A DNA stretch of 64,000 bases from Flagellimonas meishanensis (GTDB taxonomy: Bacteria; Bacteroidota; Bacteroidia; Flavobacteriales; Flavobacteriaceae), in contig NZ_JAINVW010000001.1 in the NCBI RefSeq assembly GCF_019880545.1, positions 248,001 through 312,000 of the forward strand, given 5' to 3'. Below, piece by piece: positions 24,122 to 32,420 of this stretch. The notes below the pieces were generated by a model that worked only from the letters and a program-made list of their open reading frames with translations, made no database searches and had not been told where the DNA came from. Each line of letters begins with the position of its first letter. Position 1 is the stretch's first letter. A program made the translations under genes and the position numbers.

Positions 24122-25222
24122 TTATGCCAATACGGACTCCCAATTAAAGGTCTCCATAATTTCTTTGTAAACTACTTCCCCTTCCACAATATTCAATCCC
24201 TTGGCGAGCGATTTATCCAGATTGCAAGCACTTCGCCATCCCATATTGGCCAACTTGAGCACATAGGGCAAAGTTACATTGGTCAGGGCAACGGTAGAGG
24301 TGTAGGGCACCGCCCCTGGCATATTTGCTACGCAGTAGTGGACCACATCATCAATGATATAAATGGGGTCTTCGTGCGTGGTGGGTTTGGTGGTTTCCAC
24401 GCAGCCGCCTTGGTCCACGGCAACATCCACGATCACCGTTCCGGGGTGCATTTCCTTGAGCATGTCCCTGGTAATCAAATTGGGTGCCTTGGCTCCCTTC
24501 AGCAGCACACCACCAATGATCAAGTCATGGTCCTTGATATGTTTTCTGATGTTGAACTCATTGGAAAACTCTGTTACTACGTGATTGGGCATAATGTCGT
24601 TCACATAACGTAGTCTTTTCATGTTCACGTCCATAATGGTCACGTGCGCACCCAAACCTGCTGCCATTTTTGCAGCTTGGATTCCAACAGTTCCGGCACC
24701 CAAAACCAAAACTCGGCCCGGGGACACTCCAGGGACACCTCCCAAAAGCACTCCTTTTCCCTTAACCGGTTTTTCCAAAAATTTGGCCCCTTGCTGAATC
24801 GCCATGCGGCCCGCCACTTCCGACATTGGGGTAAGCAAGGGCAACGATCCATCCTCATCTTCCACGGTTTCATAGGCAATGCAAACCGCCTTGCTATCGA
24901 TCATGGCTTGGGTCAAGGTTTCACTGGATGCAAAATGGAAATAGGTGAACACAATCTGTCCTTCCTTTATAAGGCCGTATTCTTCACGAACGGGTTCCTT
25001 CACTTTTACTATCATATCGCTCTTGGCATACACCTCGGTCATCGAATCCAAAATCTGTGCCCCAGCCTCCAAATAATCCTTGTCGAAGAAACCACTGCCC
25101 TCACCTGCGCCAGACTGCACGTAAAGGGTATGGTTATGCTTTACCAATTCATAAACCCCAGCCGGTGTCATGCCGACCCGACTTTCGTTGTTCTTGATTT
25201 CCTTAGGTACCCCTACGACCAT
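24122..25222 (-). CDS. ald: Alanine dehydrogenase
   Basis: 366 residues. NAD-dependent, reversible deamination of L-alanine to pyruvate and ammonia; used in alanine catabolism or nitrogen assimilation. N-terminal GVPKEIKNNESRVGMTPAGV, catalytic Lys in VKVKEPV (near 74) and His in FTYFHFASS (near 95), NAD-binding loop LVLGAGTVGIQAAKMA (about 170-185), and the VDVAVDQGGCVETT segment are all family-typical, and length is standard. It is preceded by only a weak -7 candidate (CATTTTTG on the minus strand). Confidence 0.95.
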   Translation of the reverse strand: MVVGVPKEIKNNESRVGMTPAGVYELVKHNHTLYVQSGAGEGSGFFDKDYLEAGAQILDSMTEVYAKSDMIVKVKEPVREEYGLIKEGQIVFTYFHFASSETLTQAMIDSKAVCIAYETVEDEDGSLPLLTPMSEVAGRMAIQQGAKFLEKPVKGKGVLLGGVPGVSPGRVLVLGAGTVGIQAAKMAAGLGAHVTIMDVNMKRLRYVNDIMPNHVVTEFSNEFNIRKHIKDHDLIIGGVLLKGAKAPNLITRDMLKEMHPGTVIVDVAVDQGGCVETTKPTTHEDPIYIIDDVVHYCVANMPGAVPYTSTVALTNVTLPYVLKLANMGWRSACNLDKSLAKGLNIVEGEVVYKEIMETFNWESVLA

Positions 25223-25413
25223 TTTGTTATTGTTTTATGGTTAACACTTCAAAAATGTTATAAAAACAACTCTCAAGAAAATAAAATCGATGAAATGCAG
25301 GGGTGCTTTGACAAAAATGTTGTTTTTCTATTCTATGCCCCTACAAAAATAGGGGTATACTTAAAAATATATTAGTTTTTTACTCTCTTAAAATCAAAAT
25401 GGACGGGGTGTAG

Positions 25414-25668
25414 CTATTTGTGTTTTAATTTTAAGATCAACATGGTCAAGGCCAAAATCCCCGTGATCACATTGGCCAATATGATGCTCAGACTGTTGTG
25501 GTACACGCCATAGAATATCCAAAGAATTAGCCCAATGAGGAGCACGATGTACATGGTCAGTGAAACATCGGCGGTGGATTTATGCTTTAATGCCTTATAA
25601 ACCTGGGGAACAAATGCGGAAGTGGTAAGGGTGGCGGCGACCAGGCCCAAAATTTCTATAGTGTCCAT
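25414..25668 (-). CDS. SemiSWEET-type sugar transporter
   Basis: 84 residues with three membrane helices (about 5-24, 38-56 and 60-79), the half-transporter unit of the MtN3/SWEET family that works as a homodimer for passive sugar movement. The PQ motif is in SAFVPQVYKALKHKSTADVS (the Pro lies at the flexible hinge) and LILWIFYG with Trp and Asn nearby forms the substrate pocket. It appears to be a stand-alone gene between ald and leuS. Substrate (glucose or sucrose in known examples) is not predictable. Confidence 0.9.
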   Translation of the reverse strand: MDTIEILGLVAATLTTSAFVPQVYKALKHKSTADVSLTMYIVLLIGLILWIFYGVYHNSLSIILANVITGILALTMLILKLKHK

Positions 25669-25727
25669 GAAAAATTGATTAGAGCCTAAAGGTAGGACTT
25701 AAATCAATTTCTTATGGGCACCGCTAA

Positions 25728-25752
25728 AGTTCGACTTCGCTCAGTGTGAACT
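25728..25752. repeat. Dispersed Bacteroidota-type repeat with terminal inverted ends
   Basis: The segment has AGTTC and GAACT at its ends and the core CGACTTCGCTCAGTGTG. I know very similar TTCGACTNCGCTCAGNNTGA sequences as high-copy intergenic repeats in Bacteroidota genomes. It lies just past the leuS stop and fits with repeat-like inserts inside that gene. Confidence 0.6.
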
Positions 25753-25772
25753 CTCAAGGGAACAGCGGAACG

Positions 25773-28700
25773 CTACCCTACAATATTTACAATTTTACCC
25801 GGCACCACGATCACCTTTTTTGGCGTACGTCCCTGCAGTTGCTCTTGGGTCTTTTCATGGGCCATAACCGCGGCCTCAATGGCCTCCTTGCCCATATCCA
25901 AAGGAATTTCCAGTTTAAAGCGAAGCTTTCCATTGAAGGAGATGGGGTATTCCTTGCTGCTTTCCACCAAATATTTCTCCTCGAATTTGGGAAATGGGGC
26001 CTCGGCGATGGACTCGGTATGGCCCAACCGTTCCCAAAGCTCTTCGGCAATGTGCGGTGCGTATGGCGAGACCAAAATGGCCAAAGGTTCCAAAATAGCC
26101 TTGCTGGTACATTTTTGGGCGGTCAGCTCATTTACACAGATCATAAAGGTGGAGACGGAAGTGTTGAACGAGAAGTTCTCGATATCCTCCTCCACTTTTT
26201 TGATAGTCTTGTGCAGGGTTTTTAGGTTTTCTGCTGTGGGTTCAACACCCCCTTCGCCCCCCTCAAGGGGGGAATAAAGTTTCCAAAGTTTTTTGAGGAA
26301 GGAATGCACACCTGTAATCCCTGCCGTGTTCCAGGGTTTGGATTGCTCCAAAGGCCCTAAAAACATTTCATAAAGGCGCAACGAATCGGCTCCATATTCC
26401 TCACAAATGGCATCGGGGTTGACGACATTATATTTGGATTTGGACATTTTTTCTACCTCACGATGGACCTTGATGGTTTTATCAAAATATATGGGTTTAA
26501 ATTCTTTAAATTCCTTGAATTTAGTATCGTTTAAAAATTCCGACAAAATCAAATCATCAGAGTTGGATACATGGTCAACATCAATCCTAAAATAGGATCT
26601 GCTTATTTCAATCCTTTCTTCCAAATATTTTATAAGTCCTTCTTTTGATATTTTTAAAAGTGAACGCAAAGTCTTTTCGCCAATTGCGGGTGCTCCTAAA
26701 AGTCTGTTTATTTTATGTAATTCATCTAAAGGCCGATATTCATCAGCAATTCTTTTAATAAATAACCTTTTAACTTCCGCATCTTCAGTATGAGTGTCCT
26801 GATCAGATATAATGAAACTCTTATAAAATAAAGCTGCCTTGGAACTACCATCTCCTTCATCTTCCAATATCTGAGGTGTTGCTAGCTTTATAAAAGCACT
26901 AGTCCCCGTAATCATCCCCTGATTGATCAACTTTTGGGCATACTCATCCTTGGGCACATAGCCCCTGTCAAACATAAACTTTTGCCAAAAACGGGAATAC
27001 AGCAAGTGTCCCGTAGCGTGCTCACTTCCACCAATATAGAGGTCCACGTCTTGCCAATAGTCAATCGCCTCTTTTGAGAATATGGCCTCATCATTTCGGG
27101 GATCCATATACCTATTAAAGTATTGGGAACTCCCTGCCCAACCCGGCATGGTGTTCAACTCCAATGGGAAAACTTTCTTGTTATCGATTAATTGATTACT
27201 GACAACTGTGCATTGTTCAAGGTCCCAGGCCCAATGCGTAGCATTGCCCAAAGGCGGTTCTCCCGTTTCGGTGGGGAGGTATTTTTCCACTTCGGGCAGC
27301 TCCAAGGGCAGGTGTTGCGCATCAATCATCTGGGGCATACCATCCACATAGTATACTGGAAACGGTTCTCCCCAATACCGCTGACGGCTAAAAACCGCAT
27401 CACGAAGGCGGTAATTGACCTTTCCTTTGCCGTGCCCGATTCGTTCCAACGCTGCAATAACTTTCTTGACGGCTTCCTTATAGGAAAGTCCGTTCAAAAA
27501 ATCAGAATTGGCAATAACGGTATTGGCCTTGTCGGCAAAAGCCTCTTCGGAAATATCCACCCCTTCAAAAATATTGGGAATGGGAATGTTGTAATGTTTG
27601 GCAAAATCGTAGTCCCGTTGATCCCCACACGGCACGGCCATCACGGCTCCCGTGCCATAACTGGCAAGCACATAATCGCCTATCCAAATGGGAATGGGCT
27701 CCTTGGTGAACGGATGCTCCGCATAGGCTCCAGTAAAAACGCCCGAAATGGTTTTTACATCCGCCATACGATCTCGTTCAGAGCGTTTTGCCGTGGCCTC
27801 CACATAGGCTTCCACCTCTGCTTTTTGGGCCGCGGTCGTGATTTTTGGCACCAAGTCATGTTCGGGAGCCAAAGTCATGAAGCTTGCACCGAAAATGGTA
27901 TCGGGGCGGGTGGTGAAGACTTCGATTTCAAGCGATGGATTTTGAGTTCTGAGTTCTGAGTTTTCACTCTCATTGACTCTTAACTTTTCACTCATAACTC
28001 TAAACCTAACTGACGCTCCTTCGGAGCGACCGATCCAATTGGTCTGGGAATCTTTCAAGGGCTGTGGCCAATCGATTTTGTCCAATCCATCCAGCAAACG
28101 TTGGGCATAGGCAGTGATGCGCATGCTCCATTGGGTCATTTTTTTTCGGATAACGGGATGCCCGCCACGTTCCGAAACGCCATTTACGATTTCATCGTTG
28201 GCCAATACGGTGCCTAATGCGGGACACCAGTTGACCTCGGTATCCGCCAGATATGTCAATCTATATTTCAGTAAGAGTTCCTGTTTGGTCTTTTCTGAAA
28301 AACTGGCCCATTCGTCTGCAGTGAAAATGGGAGTATCGTCATCACAAGCAGCTTCGATGTTGGTATTCCCCTCCTTTTCAAAAAGGGAAACCAAATCGAC
28401 AACATCCTCAGCTTTATCTGTTTTTTTATTGTACCACGAATTGAACAATTGAATAAAAATCCACTGCGTCCATTTATAATATTGCGGGTTCGAGGTTCGC
28501 ACCTCACGGCTCCAATCAAAGGAGAAGCCCAATTGGTCCAACTGCTCCCGGTATCTTTTGATGTTGTTCTCGGTGGTTATGGCCGGATGCTGCCCCGTTT
28601 GGATGGCATATTGCTCAGCGGGCAATCCAAAGGAATCGTAACCCATTGGGTGCAGTACGTTGAATCCCTTGTGCCTTTTGTAGCGTGAATAGATGTCCGT

Positions 28701-28871
28701 GGCGATATATCCGAGCGGATGGCCCACATGCAATCCCGCTCCTGAGGGATAGGGAAACATGGACAGTGCGTAAAATTTCGGTTTGTCAGAATCGTTGGAG
28801 GCCTTGAAGGTCTCGTGTTTAGCCCAATACTCCTGCCACTTGGCTTCGATTTTACGGAAATCGTAGTTCAT
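25773..28871 (-). CDS. leuS: Leucine--tRNA ligase with in-frame insertions
   Basis: Class I synthetase that charges tRNA-Leu and edits mischarged amino acids. 1032 residues from ATG 28871 (MNYDFRKIEAKW...), against roughly 870 for the E. coli enzyme and about 920-950 as I recall for flavobacterial enzymes. HVGH lies near residue 49, the CP1 editing domain near 270-500 (VFTTRPDTIFGAS), and KMSKSK near 808-813. Three stretches look foreign: residues 293-314 (repeat-like MSEKLRVNESENSELRTQN), about 660-760 (AT-rich, between TSAFI and the KMSKS region) and 867-875 (SPLEGGEGG). The frame is intact throughout, and all catalytic motifs are present. A TTG at 28898 lies inside the promoter and is rejected as start. 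Confidence 0.95.
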   Translation of the reverse strand: MNYDFRKIEAKWQEYWAKHETFKASNDSDKPKFYALSMFPYPSGAGLHVGHPLGYIATDIYSRYKRHKGFNVLHPMGYDSFGLPAEQYAIQTGQHPAITTENNIKRYREQLDQLGFSFDWSREVRTSNPQYYKWTQWIFIQLFNSWYNKKTDKAEDVVDLVSLFEKEGNTNIEAACDDDTPIFTADEWASFSEKTKQELLLKYRLTYLADTEVNWCPALGTVLANDEIVNGVSERGGHPVIRKKMTQWSMRITAYAQRLLDGLDKIDWPQPLKDSQTNWIGRSEGASVRFRVMSEKLRVNESENSELRTQNPSLEIEVFTTRPDTIFGASFMTLAPEHDLVPKITTAAQKAEVEAYVEATAKRSERDRMADVKTISGVFTGAYAEHPFTKEPIPIWIGDYVLASYGTGAVMAVPCGDQRDYDFAKHYNIPIPNIFEGVDISEEAFADKANTVIANSDFLNGLSYKEAVKKVIAALERIGHGKGKVNYRLRDAVFSRQRYWGEPFPVYYVDGMPQMIDAQHLPLELPEVEKYLPTETGEPPLGNATHWAWDLEQCTVVSNQLIDNKKVFPLELNTMPGWAGSSQYFNRYMDPRNDEAIFSKEAIDYWQDVDLYIGGSEHATGHLLYSRFWQKFMFDRGYVPKDEYAQKLINQGMITGTSAFIKLATPQILEDEGDGSSKAALFYKSFIISDQDTHTEDAEVKRLFIKRIADEYRPLDELHKINRLLGAPAIGEKTLRSLLKISKEGLIKYLEERIEISRSYFRIDVDHVSNSDDLILSEFLNDTKFKEFKEFKPIYFDKTIKVHREVEKMSKSKYNVVNPDAICEEYGADSLRLYEMFLGPLEQSKPWNTAGITGVHSFLKKLWKLYSPLEGGEGGVEPTAENLKTLHKTIKKVEEDIENFSFNTSVSTFMICVNELTAQKCTSKAILEPLAILVSPYAPHIAEELWERLGHTESIAEAPFPKFEEKYLVESSKEYPISFNGKLRFKLEIPLDMGKEAIEAAVMAHEKTQEQLQGRTPKKVIVVPGKIVNIVG
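26247..26273 (-). repeat. GC-rich hairpin repeat inside leuS, read as SPLEGGEGG
   Basis: CCCCCC and GGGGGG form a hairpin with a TCAA loop (26257-26272). The CCCCTTGAGGGGGG...GGGGG pattern is a common intergenic repeat in Bacteroidota; here it is translated in the leuS frame. Confidence 0.55.
26595..26888 (-). other. AT-rich in-frame insertion in leuS
   Basis: About 98 codons between the TSAFI segment and the RIDVDHVSNSDDL segment, where other flavobacterial LeuRS sequences as I recall have only about 20 residues. A hand count of bases 26581-26640 gives 17 G+C of 60, against 32 of 60 at 27361-27420. The encoded segment is charged and helical. Confidence 0.6.
27930..27995 (-). repeat. GAGTTCT-type tandem repeat insert in leuS
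   Basis: The plus strand shows GAGTTCT units in tandem followed by related GACTCTTAACTTTTCACTCA text, which resembles dispersed intergenic repeats in Flavobacteriia. It is translated as MSEKLRVNESENSELRTQN within the editing domain. Confidence 0.55.
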
Positions 28872-28895
28872 GCTATTCACTTTCATTTTCGAGTG

Positions 28896-28924
28896 CAAAA
28901 ATAGGTTTAATCCCCTAAATACAA
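28896..28924 (-). promoter_or_regulatory. leuS promoter
   Basis: On the minus strand TTG (28922-28924), an 18-base spacer and TATTTTTG (28896-28903) match the Bacteroidota consensus, 24 bases before ATG 28871. Confidence 0.65.
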
Positions 28925-28959
28925 TTTACTTTTCTATTTTTACATACTGATTCCGCTAT

Positions 28960-29838
28960 ATGAGTCAATATATTGAACGATATCAACGTAGAAAGTTGAT
29001 TTCCTCCTACTTTTCTGTGGTTTTGAGCATAGCATTGGTGCTTTTTTTGTTGGGTGTCTTGGGACTTTTGGTCCTGAACACGAAAAAACTCGCAGATCAT
29101 TTTAAGGAGCAGATCACCATTTCGGTCTTCTTGAAGGACAATGCCAAACCTGTGGAGATCGATCAACTCCAAAAGAGTCTCGCCCTTGCGGAATACACCA
29201 AATCGGCCGATTATATCTCCAAAGAGGATGCCGCGGAGCAGTACAGTGAGGATATCGGTGAAAATTTTGTGGAATTCCTGGGCTACAATCCGTTAAAAAA
29301 TTCCATAGACGTGCATTTGAAGGCCGATTTTGTGTCGCCGGACCAAATCGCCGAAATAGCCAGTGATATTTCTTCCAAAACCTATGTGGATGAAGTGAGT
29401 TATGATGAACCGCTTATTGAACTTTTGAGCGACAACGTGAAGAAAATAAGCCTTTGGATCTTGATTGCTAGTGCCATATTCACAGTTATAGCAGTACTGC
29501 TTATCAACAGTTCCATTCGCCTTTCCATTTATTCCAAGCGATTCATCATCAAGACCATGCAAATGGTTGGCGCCACCAAAAAGTTTATCCGAAGACCTTT
29601 TATCTGGACCAATATTCAATTGGGGGTGCTTGGTGCCGCCCTTGCCCTGATTGCACTTGGGGTCTTGCTGTATTATGTGGACCAAAACTTCCCGGAACTG
29701 AACCTTTTTCAGGACTATATATTATTGATCGCTCTTTTTGTGGGTGTATTTGGACTGGGGGTTATCATTTCATGGGCCAGCACCCATTTTGCCACGCAAC
29801 GGTTCCTAAACCTAAGGACAGATGATCTTTATTATTAA
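28960..29838 (+). CDS. ftsX: Cell division protein FtsX
   Basis: 292 residues. Inner membrane ABC-permease-like protein that, with FtsE, couples divisome activity to peptidoglycan hydrolase activation. It has the expected four membrane segments (about 20-42, 160-182, 218-240 and 255-277), a periplasmic domain between the first two (about 45-155), and the C-terminal TMQMVGATKKFIRRPFIWTNIQLGVLGA motif of FtsX. FtsE is not adjacent, which is usual in Bacteroidota. It opens the ftsX-DUF3098-uppP-truB block, and is divergent from leuS. Confidence 0.93.
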   Translation: MSQYIERYQRRKLISSYFSVVLSIALVLFLLGVLGLLVLNTKKLADHFKEQITISVFLKDNAKPVEIDQLQKSLALAEYTKSADYISKEDAAEQYSEDIGENFVEFLGYNPLKNSIDVHLKADFVSPDQIAEIASDISSKTYVDEVSYDEPLIELLSDNVKKISLWILIASAIFTVIAVLLINSSIRLSIYSKRFIIKTMQMVGATKKFIRRPFIWTNIQLGVLGAALALIALGVLLYYVDQNFPELNLFQDYILLIALFVGVFGLGVIISWASTHFATQRFLNLRTDDLYY

Positions 29839-29843
29839 CTTTG
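29836..29843 (+). promoter_or_regulatory. -7 element overlapping the ftsX stop codon
   Basis: TAACTTTG is an exact TAnnTTTG match that includes the TAA stop of ftsX and ends four bases before the DUF3098 ATG, so a leaderless internal transcript is possible. No -33 is visible. Confidence 0.4.
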
Positions 29844-29847
29844 CCCC

Positions 29848-30111
29848 ATGAGCAAGAAAAACAAGCAAGTCCAAAAACCGACTTCCGAATTTGTCTTTCA
29901 AAGAAAGAACTACATTTTCCTTTTCGTCGGTTTGGCGTTTATCGTCCTGGGATTCATTTTGATGAGCGGCGGGGGCAGTGATGACCCCAATGTGTTCAAT
30001 CCCGAAATCTACAATTTTAGGAGAATCCGTTTGGCCCCTACCTTGGTTTTGATCGGATTGGGAGTCCAGGTCTATGCCATTTTGTTGAACCCTAACAAAA
30101 ACAACAAATAA
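29848..30111 (+). CDS. DUF3098 membrane protein
   Basis: 87 residues with two membrane segments (about 23-42 and 65-80). The pattern FVFQRKNYIFLFVGLAFIVLGFILMSGGGSDDP then FRRIRLAPTLVLIGLGVQVYAIL is DUF3098, a Bacteroidota family usually located between ftsX and uppP, as here. It probably acts in envelope or division biology, but this rests only on gene context. The gap to ftsX is nine bases. Confidence 0.85.
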   Translation: MSKKNKQVQKPTSEFVFQRKNYIFLFVGLAFIVLGFILMSGGGSDDPNVFNPEIYNFRRIRLAPTLVLIGLGVQVYAILLNPNKNNK

Positions 30112-30112
30112 T

Positions 30113-30907
30113 TTGGACATAATTGATGCCATCATCCTTGGAATCATTCAGGGGTTGACCGAGTTTTTGCCCGTTTCCTCCAGTGGCCATTTGGAGTTGG
30201 GCAAGGCTATTTTAGGAGCACAAGCCCTTCCCGAGGAAAGCCTTTTGTTCACCGTGATACTGCATTTTGCCACTGCGCTGAGCACCCTGATTGTTTTTAG
30301 AAAGGATGTTTGGGAGATTCTCAAAGGTCTTTTTCAGTTTACATGGAATGAACAAACCCAGTTTTCGTTGAAAATTGTCATCTCCATGATTCCGGCAGCC
30401 TTGGTGGGCATCTTTTTGGAAGACTTCATTGAGGTTTTCTTTGACGGCGCAATCATCATTGTAGGCATAATGCTCATTATCACCGCCATTTTGTTATACT
30501 TGGCAGATTTGGCAAAAACAACGGACAAAGCGGTTTCCTTCCAAAGTGCCTTTATTATTGGCATTGCGCAGGCCGTGGCCATTTTGCCCGGTATTTCCCG
30601 AAGCGGGGCAACCATTTCAGCCGCTGTACTGCTGGGCGTGGACAAAACCAAATCGGCCCGGTTTTCTTTTTTGATGGTGGTGCCGTTGATTCTCGGTAAA
30701 ATGGCGAAAGACCTTTTAAGTGGCGAAGTCAATTTTGTCGGCGACCAAGCAGTGGCCATGGGCGCTGGCTTTATTGCCGCCTTTATTGCCGGTCTTGCGG
30801 CCTGTACCTGGATGATCAAATTGGTCCGCCAGAGCAAGCTTTCCTATTTTGCCATCTATTGCCTAATCGTTGGGCTGATTGCCATAGCATGGAGTGTTTG
30901 GGGCTAG
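30113..30907 (+). CDS. uppP: Undecaprenyl-diphosphatase
   Basis: 264 residues; inner membrane phosphatase (BacA) that recycles undecaprenyl diphosphate to the carrier lipid for peptidoglycan synthesis and gives some bacitracin tolerance. The start is a TTG one base after the DUF3098 stop (read MDIIDAIILGIIQG), supported by the family N-terminus. The catalytic signatures are both intact: GLTEFLPVSSSGHLEL (about 14-29) and PGISRSGATISAAVLLG (about 157-173). About eight membrane segments are visible. Confidence 0.94.
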   Translation: MDIIDAIILGIIQGLTEFLPVSSSGHLELGKAILGAQALPEESLLFTVILHFATALSTLIVFRKDVWEILKGLFQFTWNEQTQFSLKIVISMIPAALVGIFLEDFIEVFFDGAIIIVGIMLIITAILLYLADLAKTTDKAVSFQSAFIIGIAQAVAILPGISRSGATISAAVLLGVDKTKSARFSFLMVVPLILGKMAKDLLSGEVNFVGDQAVAMGAGFIAAFIAGLAACTWMIKLVRQSKLSYFAIYCLIVGLIAIAWSVWG

Positions 30908-30912
30908 ATCAG

Positions 30913-30920
30913 TACTTTTG
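30913..30920 (+). promoter_or_regulatory. -7 element before truB
   Basis: TACTTTTG matches TAnnTTTG exactly, five bases past the uppP stop and 18 bases before the proposed truB start; truB may have its own promoter. Confidence 0.45.
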
Positions 30921-30938
30921 TTCCAAACCCCAAGAGCA

Positions 30939-31628
30939 TTGAAAACCAAAGAAGATTTTCTAAATGGTCAAATTTTGTTGATCGACAAACCACTTGAATG
31001 GACTTCCTTTCAGGCGGTAAACGCATTGAAATGGGCCATCCGAAAAAAGTTTGGGCTGAAAAAATTCAAGATTGGTCATGCCGGAACATTGGACCCACTG
31101 GCCACTGGGCTTTTGATCATCTGCACGGGCAAATTCACCAAAAAAATACCTGAGCTTCAAGGAATGGTCAAAGAATATACCGGAACATTCACACTTGGTG
31201 CCACTACCCCTTCTTATGATTTGGAGACAGAAATTGACCAGACTTATCGCACAGACCATCTGACCGAAAAAAAAATCAACGATGCCACCAAACAGTTCAT
31301 TGGCAGGATTGAACAGATTCCACCCATGTTTTCAGCATTAAAAAAAGATGGAAAACGCTTGTATGATTTGGCCAGAGCTGGAAAACAAGTGGAGGTAAAG
31401 GCCCGCCAAATAGAAATTTTTGAGTTTGAAGTTACCGGCATCCAGCTTCCCGAAGTCGATTTTAGGGTCGTATGCAGTAAGGGAACCTACATACGTTCCC
31501 TGGCCCACGATTTTGGAAAAGCATTGGGCTCAGGAGGCCATTTGTCGGCACTGAGGAGAACCAAAATAGGCGATTTCAACGTAAATAATGCTAGCACGCC
31601 CATCGTTTTCAAGGAAACCTTGGCTTAA
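30939..31628 (+). CDS. truB: tRNA pseudouridine(55) synthase
   Basis: 229 residues from a TTG at 30939 (read MKTKEDFLNGQILLIDKPLEW), which matches the family N-terminus; a GTG at 30894 inside uppP would add 15 unrelated residues. TruB converts U55 of tRNA to pseudouridine and also acts as an RNA chaperone. The catalytic Asp is in GHAGTLDPLATGLLI (about 49-63); the tRNA-contact KEYTGTFTLGATTPSYDLE and the C-terminal CSKGTYIRSLAHDFG are intact. There is no PUA domain, as is usual in this phylum. Confidence 0.93.
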   Translation: MKTKEDFLNGQILLIDKPLEWTSFQAVNALKWAIRKKFGLKKFKIGHAGTLDPLATGLLIICTGKFTKKIPELQGMVKEYTGTFTLGATTPSYDLETEIDQTYRTDHLTEKKINDATKQFIGRIEQIPPMFSALKKDGKRLYDLARAGKQVEVKARQIEIFEFEVTGIQLPEVDFRVVCSKGTYIRSLAHDFGKALGSGGHLSALRRTKIGDFNVNNASTPIVFKETLA

Positions 31629-31703
31629 ATCCGCTCAACCAAAATGAATTGCGGGTGTCGATAAAATAAAATATTTTGGAAAAAAAACGGTTATACTAAA
31701 ACC

Positions 31704-32420
31704 ATGAACCTCAACAGAAGTCAATTATCATTGATAATAACTCTCTTCTCCATGTCCATTGTGGTGCTGTTGTTATTCAACATCCACTTGGGTGGCATTA
31801 AGGAGGATGAATATGTTATTGAGATGAGCCTTGCTGACGAGGATATCCAAAAACTGCTTGAAGAGGAGGAAAAACGCTTGGAAGAGCTTTCCCAGAACGA
31901 CCCCATAAAAAGCCACATGGCCTTCAACGAGACTGCAAAGCCCACCATTGGCAATCCGGAACCCTTGAAGACCTTGGAAGAATTGATGGAGGAAAGGCAG
32001 TTGAGCAGCGAAGAAGGTGAGTTGACAGGAGACCCCCATTTTTCTGAACAATTAAAACAATTGGCTGCCCAACGGGACGAGAAAAAACAAAAATTGGGGG
32101 AAAGGGAAGCCCAAAAAGAGGAGTTTACCAATGTCCTTAAGGATAGACGAACTTCCATTTCCTATTCCTTAGTGGACCGGAACGCCTACTATTTACCCCC
32201 GCCCATTTATACTTGTATAGAAGGAGGCAAAGTGGTCATCAACATTAAGGTAGATTCCAGTGGATTTGTTACCGAGGCGGATTTTAATGACAAAAGCTCA
32301 GGGACAAGCAATGGTTGTTTGGTGGACAATGCCATCGCCTATGCCTTGCAGGCACGCTTCAGTTCAGATTCCAAGGTGTCACAGATTGGAACCATTACCT
32401 ATTTATTTCAGGGGAAGTAA
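31704..32420 (+). CDS. TonB-like periplasm-spanning protein
   Basis: 238 residues, one N-terminal membrane anchor (about 9-28), a long charged and Glu-rich helical region (about 45-150, likely coiled coil) and a C-terminal domain PPPIYTCIEGGKVVINIKVDSSGFVTEADFN...YALQARFSSD that resembles the TonB C-terminal fold. It probably acts as an atypical energy transducer to outer membrane receptors, or as a scaffold. ExbB/ExbD are not adjacent. The TonB Pro-Lys-rich linker is lacking. Its 3' end overlaps the convergent thioredoxin-like gene by 18 bases. Confidence 0.65.
   Translation: MNLNRSQLSLIITLFSMSIVVLLLFNIHLGGIKEDEYVIEMSLADEDIQKLLEEEEKRLEELSQNDPIKSHMAFNETAKPTIGNPEPLKTLEELMEERQLSSEEGELTGDPHFSEQLKQLAAQRDEKKQKLGEREAQKEEFTNVLKDRRTSISYSLVDRNAYYLPPPIYTCIEGGKVVINIKVDSSGFVTEADFNDKSSGTSNGCLVDNAIAYALQARFSSDSKVSQIGTITYLFQGK

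Noticed and set aside
25327..25352. Hairpin GCCCCTA/TAGGGGT between ald and the SemiSWEET gene
   Set aside because: It lacks a T tract and lies upstream of ald and downstream of nothing on the plus strand, so I cannot assign it as a terminator or regulator.
27192..27959. 255-codon plus-strand reading frame inside leuS
   Set aside because: It is antisense to conserved LeuRS catalytic and editing sequence and shows no family features.
27930..27995. CRISPR-like tandem repeats
   Set aside because: Units of about 7 bases without spacers, within leuS; this is a simple or dispersed repeat and not an array.
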